A DNA stretch of 64,000 bases, from assembly GCF_021462225.1 (NCBI RefSeq), contig NC_061795.1:2681001-2745000 (forward strand). The letters are read 5' to 3'. The notes beneath the pieces are model-generated. The model made no database searches and had not been told where the DNA came from. It saw nothing but the letters and a program-made list of their open reading frames with translations. Position numbers and translations under genes: made by a program. This stretch comes from Girardinichthys multiradiatus. Lineage: Eukaryota; Chordata; Actinopteri; Cyprinodontiformes; Goodeidae. This document shows positions 1 to 64,000 of this stretch, piece after piece; position 1 is the stretch's first letter; the number at the start of each line of letters is the position of its first letter.

Positions 1-445
1 CTGTCTGTTGTTCAAAGCCTAGGATACTGTTTTATAACATGACCCTGCTTTTACCTTTTCCACAACTTTATTCTGAATGTGCTGTGTTTGCTGTGTTCCT
101 TGGTTGTCATGATGCTGTTTGCTTACCAAAGTTTTCTAACAAATCCCAAAGGCCTTCAGAGAACAGCTGGATATATACAGACATTTAATTACACAGAGGT
201 GGTTCTCATTTATTAATGACGTGACTTCTGATGGAAGTTGGCTGCAATAGGTCTTATTTATGGGTGTCAGAGTAAAGGGGGTTGAATGCAAATGCACACC
301 ACACTTCAGATGTTTTTAAGCCTGCATAATTTTCCTTCCACTTTACAATGATGCACCACTTTGTGTTCAAAGCCGTGCAAAATTCTATCACATATCATTA
401 GGTTTGTGTTGCAACAAGGGGTATGAATGTTTGCAAAAAGACCAG
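1..445. repeat. Tc1/mariner-like relic fragment (kif21a intron 28)
   Basis: Degenerate copy of a dispersed fish repeat. It has the segments ‘aacagctgga’, ‘gtgacttctgatgg’, ‘gtcagagtaaagggggttg’ and ‘aatgatgcaccactttgtgt’, which recur in the relics near 12.8 kb, 24 kb, 44.7 kb and 58.4 kb. No open transposase remains. Family assignment rests on remembered consensus, not a search. Confidence 0.5.
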
Positions 446-735
446 GACACATGAAGGTGAATTCCTCAAAGTGAAATATAGATCCAAAGAGCATCAGAGG
501 CAGAGGGATAGATGAACTAGCAGAAACCACAGAATTGTTATTATGACTCAAAGAACAGCCATAATATCAAGGTTAGAGAGAAAAATCTATTTGAATTCGG
601 AGCACAACTGGTTTAGGAAACACTTCATGTCTCTCTAAAGCAGGATATTGACAGGAGTAGTATTAGTAGAGTTAAGATACTGTAGTTTCACTTTTTCATA
701 GCTTTGCTCCCAAAATGCTGGAAACAAGCTCTTAC

Positions 736-63601
<62,866 letters not shown>

Positions 63602-64000
63602 GGCTCCTTCCAAATATTACCAAAAAACTACACAAGAATAAATGTATCTTGGCGTGTTGCCCTCTGGATAAAAATAGAGGAGTGCGCACTCTCCTCGGCG
63701 CCGGCGAACGGACCGAGCAAACGCAACTTCTCACCTCGAGTTCTGCGTCACCATTTCGAAACTAGCACAAAAATGACCTTAAAGGAATTAAACCCATGAT
63801 ATGAGCTATTAATTAGGTGTTGCACCGCATCTCTGTGCTGCTCTGCCCGGGCGCCTCAGCTTCGGTTGAAGCTCGACACGCACAGTGAGTGAGAGAGAGA
63901 GGCGCTACGGCTGCTGCCGCGAGATGAGCCGAAAAAAACGCGTCCACACGCTGCCGTGCCTTCTTCTTTCTCCTAGGTACACACCGGGAGGGAGCCGCAA
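63602..64000 (-). promoter_or_regulatory. kif21a 5' UTR and probable CpG-rich promoter
   Basis: Sequence upstream of the start codon becomes rich in CpG dinucleotides from about 63690 to the window edge (for example around 63697-63712, 63846-63854 and 63918-63942). This contrasts with the AT-rich intron on the other side and is typical of a vertebrate housekeeping or neuronal promoter. I see no convincing TATA box. The transcription start cannot be fixed from sequence, and a further untranslated exon upstream is possible. Confidence 0.5.

Noticed and set aside
1..735. WD40 exons of kif21a
   Set aside because: No reading frame here resembles WD repeats; the sequence matches a dispersed repeat. 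The C-terminus must lie outside.

Overview
The window comes from a vertebrate, almost certainly a teleost fish. Evidence for this is a KIF21A-type kinesin split into many small exons with GT-AG introns, plus introns filled with Tc1-like transposons, L2-like, RTE-like and L1-like LINEs, a DIRS-like tyrosine-recombinase element, tRNA-derived SINEs and hAT/THAP relics in combinations typical of fish. There is no bacterial or viral gene organisation.

One host gene dominates. It lies on the minus strand from about 63.6 kb down past the left edge: kif21a, a kinesin-4 family motor. I could place 28 coding exons whose reading phases all join: exon 1 at 63558-63601, the motor domain in exons 2-8 (37090 to 28523), coiled coils and an acidic stretch in exons 9-18 (28425 to 15731), the regulatory coiled coil in exons 19-23 (13298 to 9981), a 21-nt microexon (5172-5192), and serine-rich linker exons down to 736. 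Together they encode 1234 codons plus 2 nt. The C-terminal WD40 propeller expected for this family must lie beyond base 1. Intron 1 is about 26.5 kb. The sequence above 63.6 kb is CpG-rich and is the likely promoter and 5' UTR.

Most of the rest is mobile DNA inside the kif21a introns. Two Tc1-like elements carry full-length, apparently intact transposases: 8231-9500 (minus) and 38006-39615 (plus). A second copy of the 38 kb element, at 51500-53052, is broken by two deletions and sits inside an older Tc1 relic. A THAP-domain fossil with matching ends and TTAA flanks (5420-9690, Kolobok-like) hosts two Tc1 insertions. A 3.2-kb LINE with an AP endonuclease and reverse transcriptase (18918-22126) ends only about 24 nt from the exon 14 splice donor. 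A DIRS-like element with 107-bp inverted repeats lies at 13524-15523. Smaller relics are an L1-like C-terminus, L2-like fragments, a hAT with a BED finger, two SINEs and a nested Tc1/LINE/MITE stack at 23.3-24.8 kb.

No second host gene, true tRNA, rRNA or CRISPR was found. Long stretches of intron 1 hold nothing I recognise. No clearly new biological system is visible; the best leads are the nested THAP transposon, the possibly active Tc1 copies, and the unusual splicing signals in kif21a.
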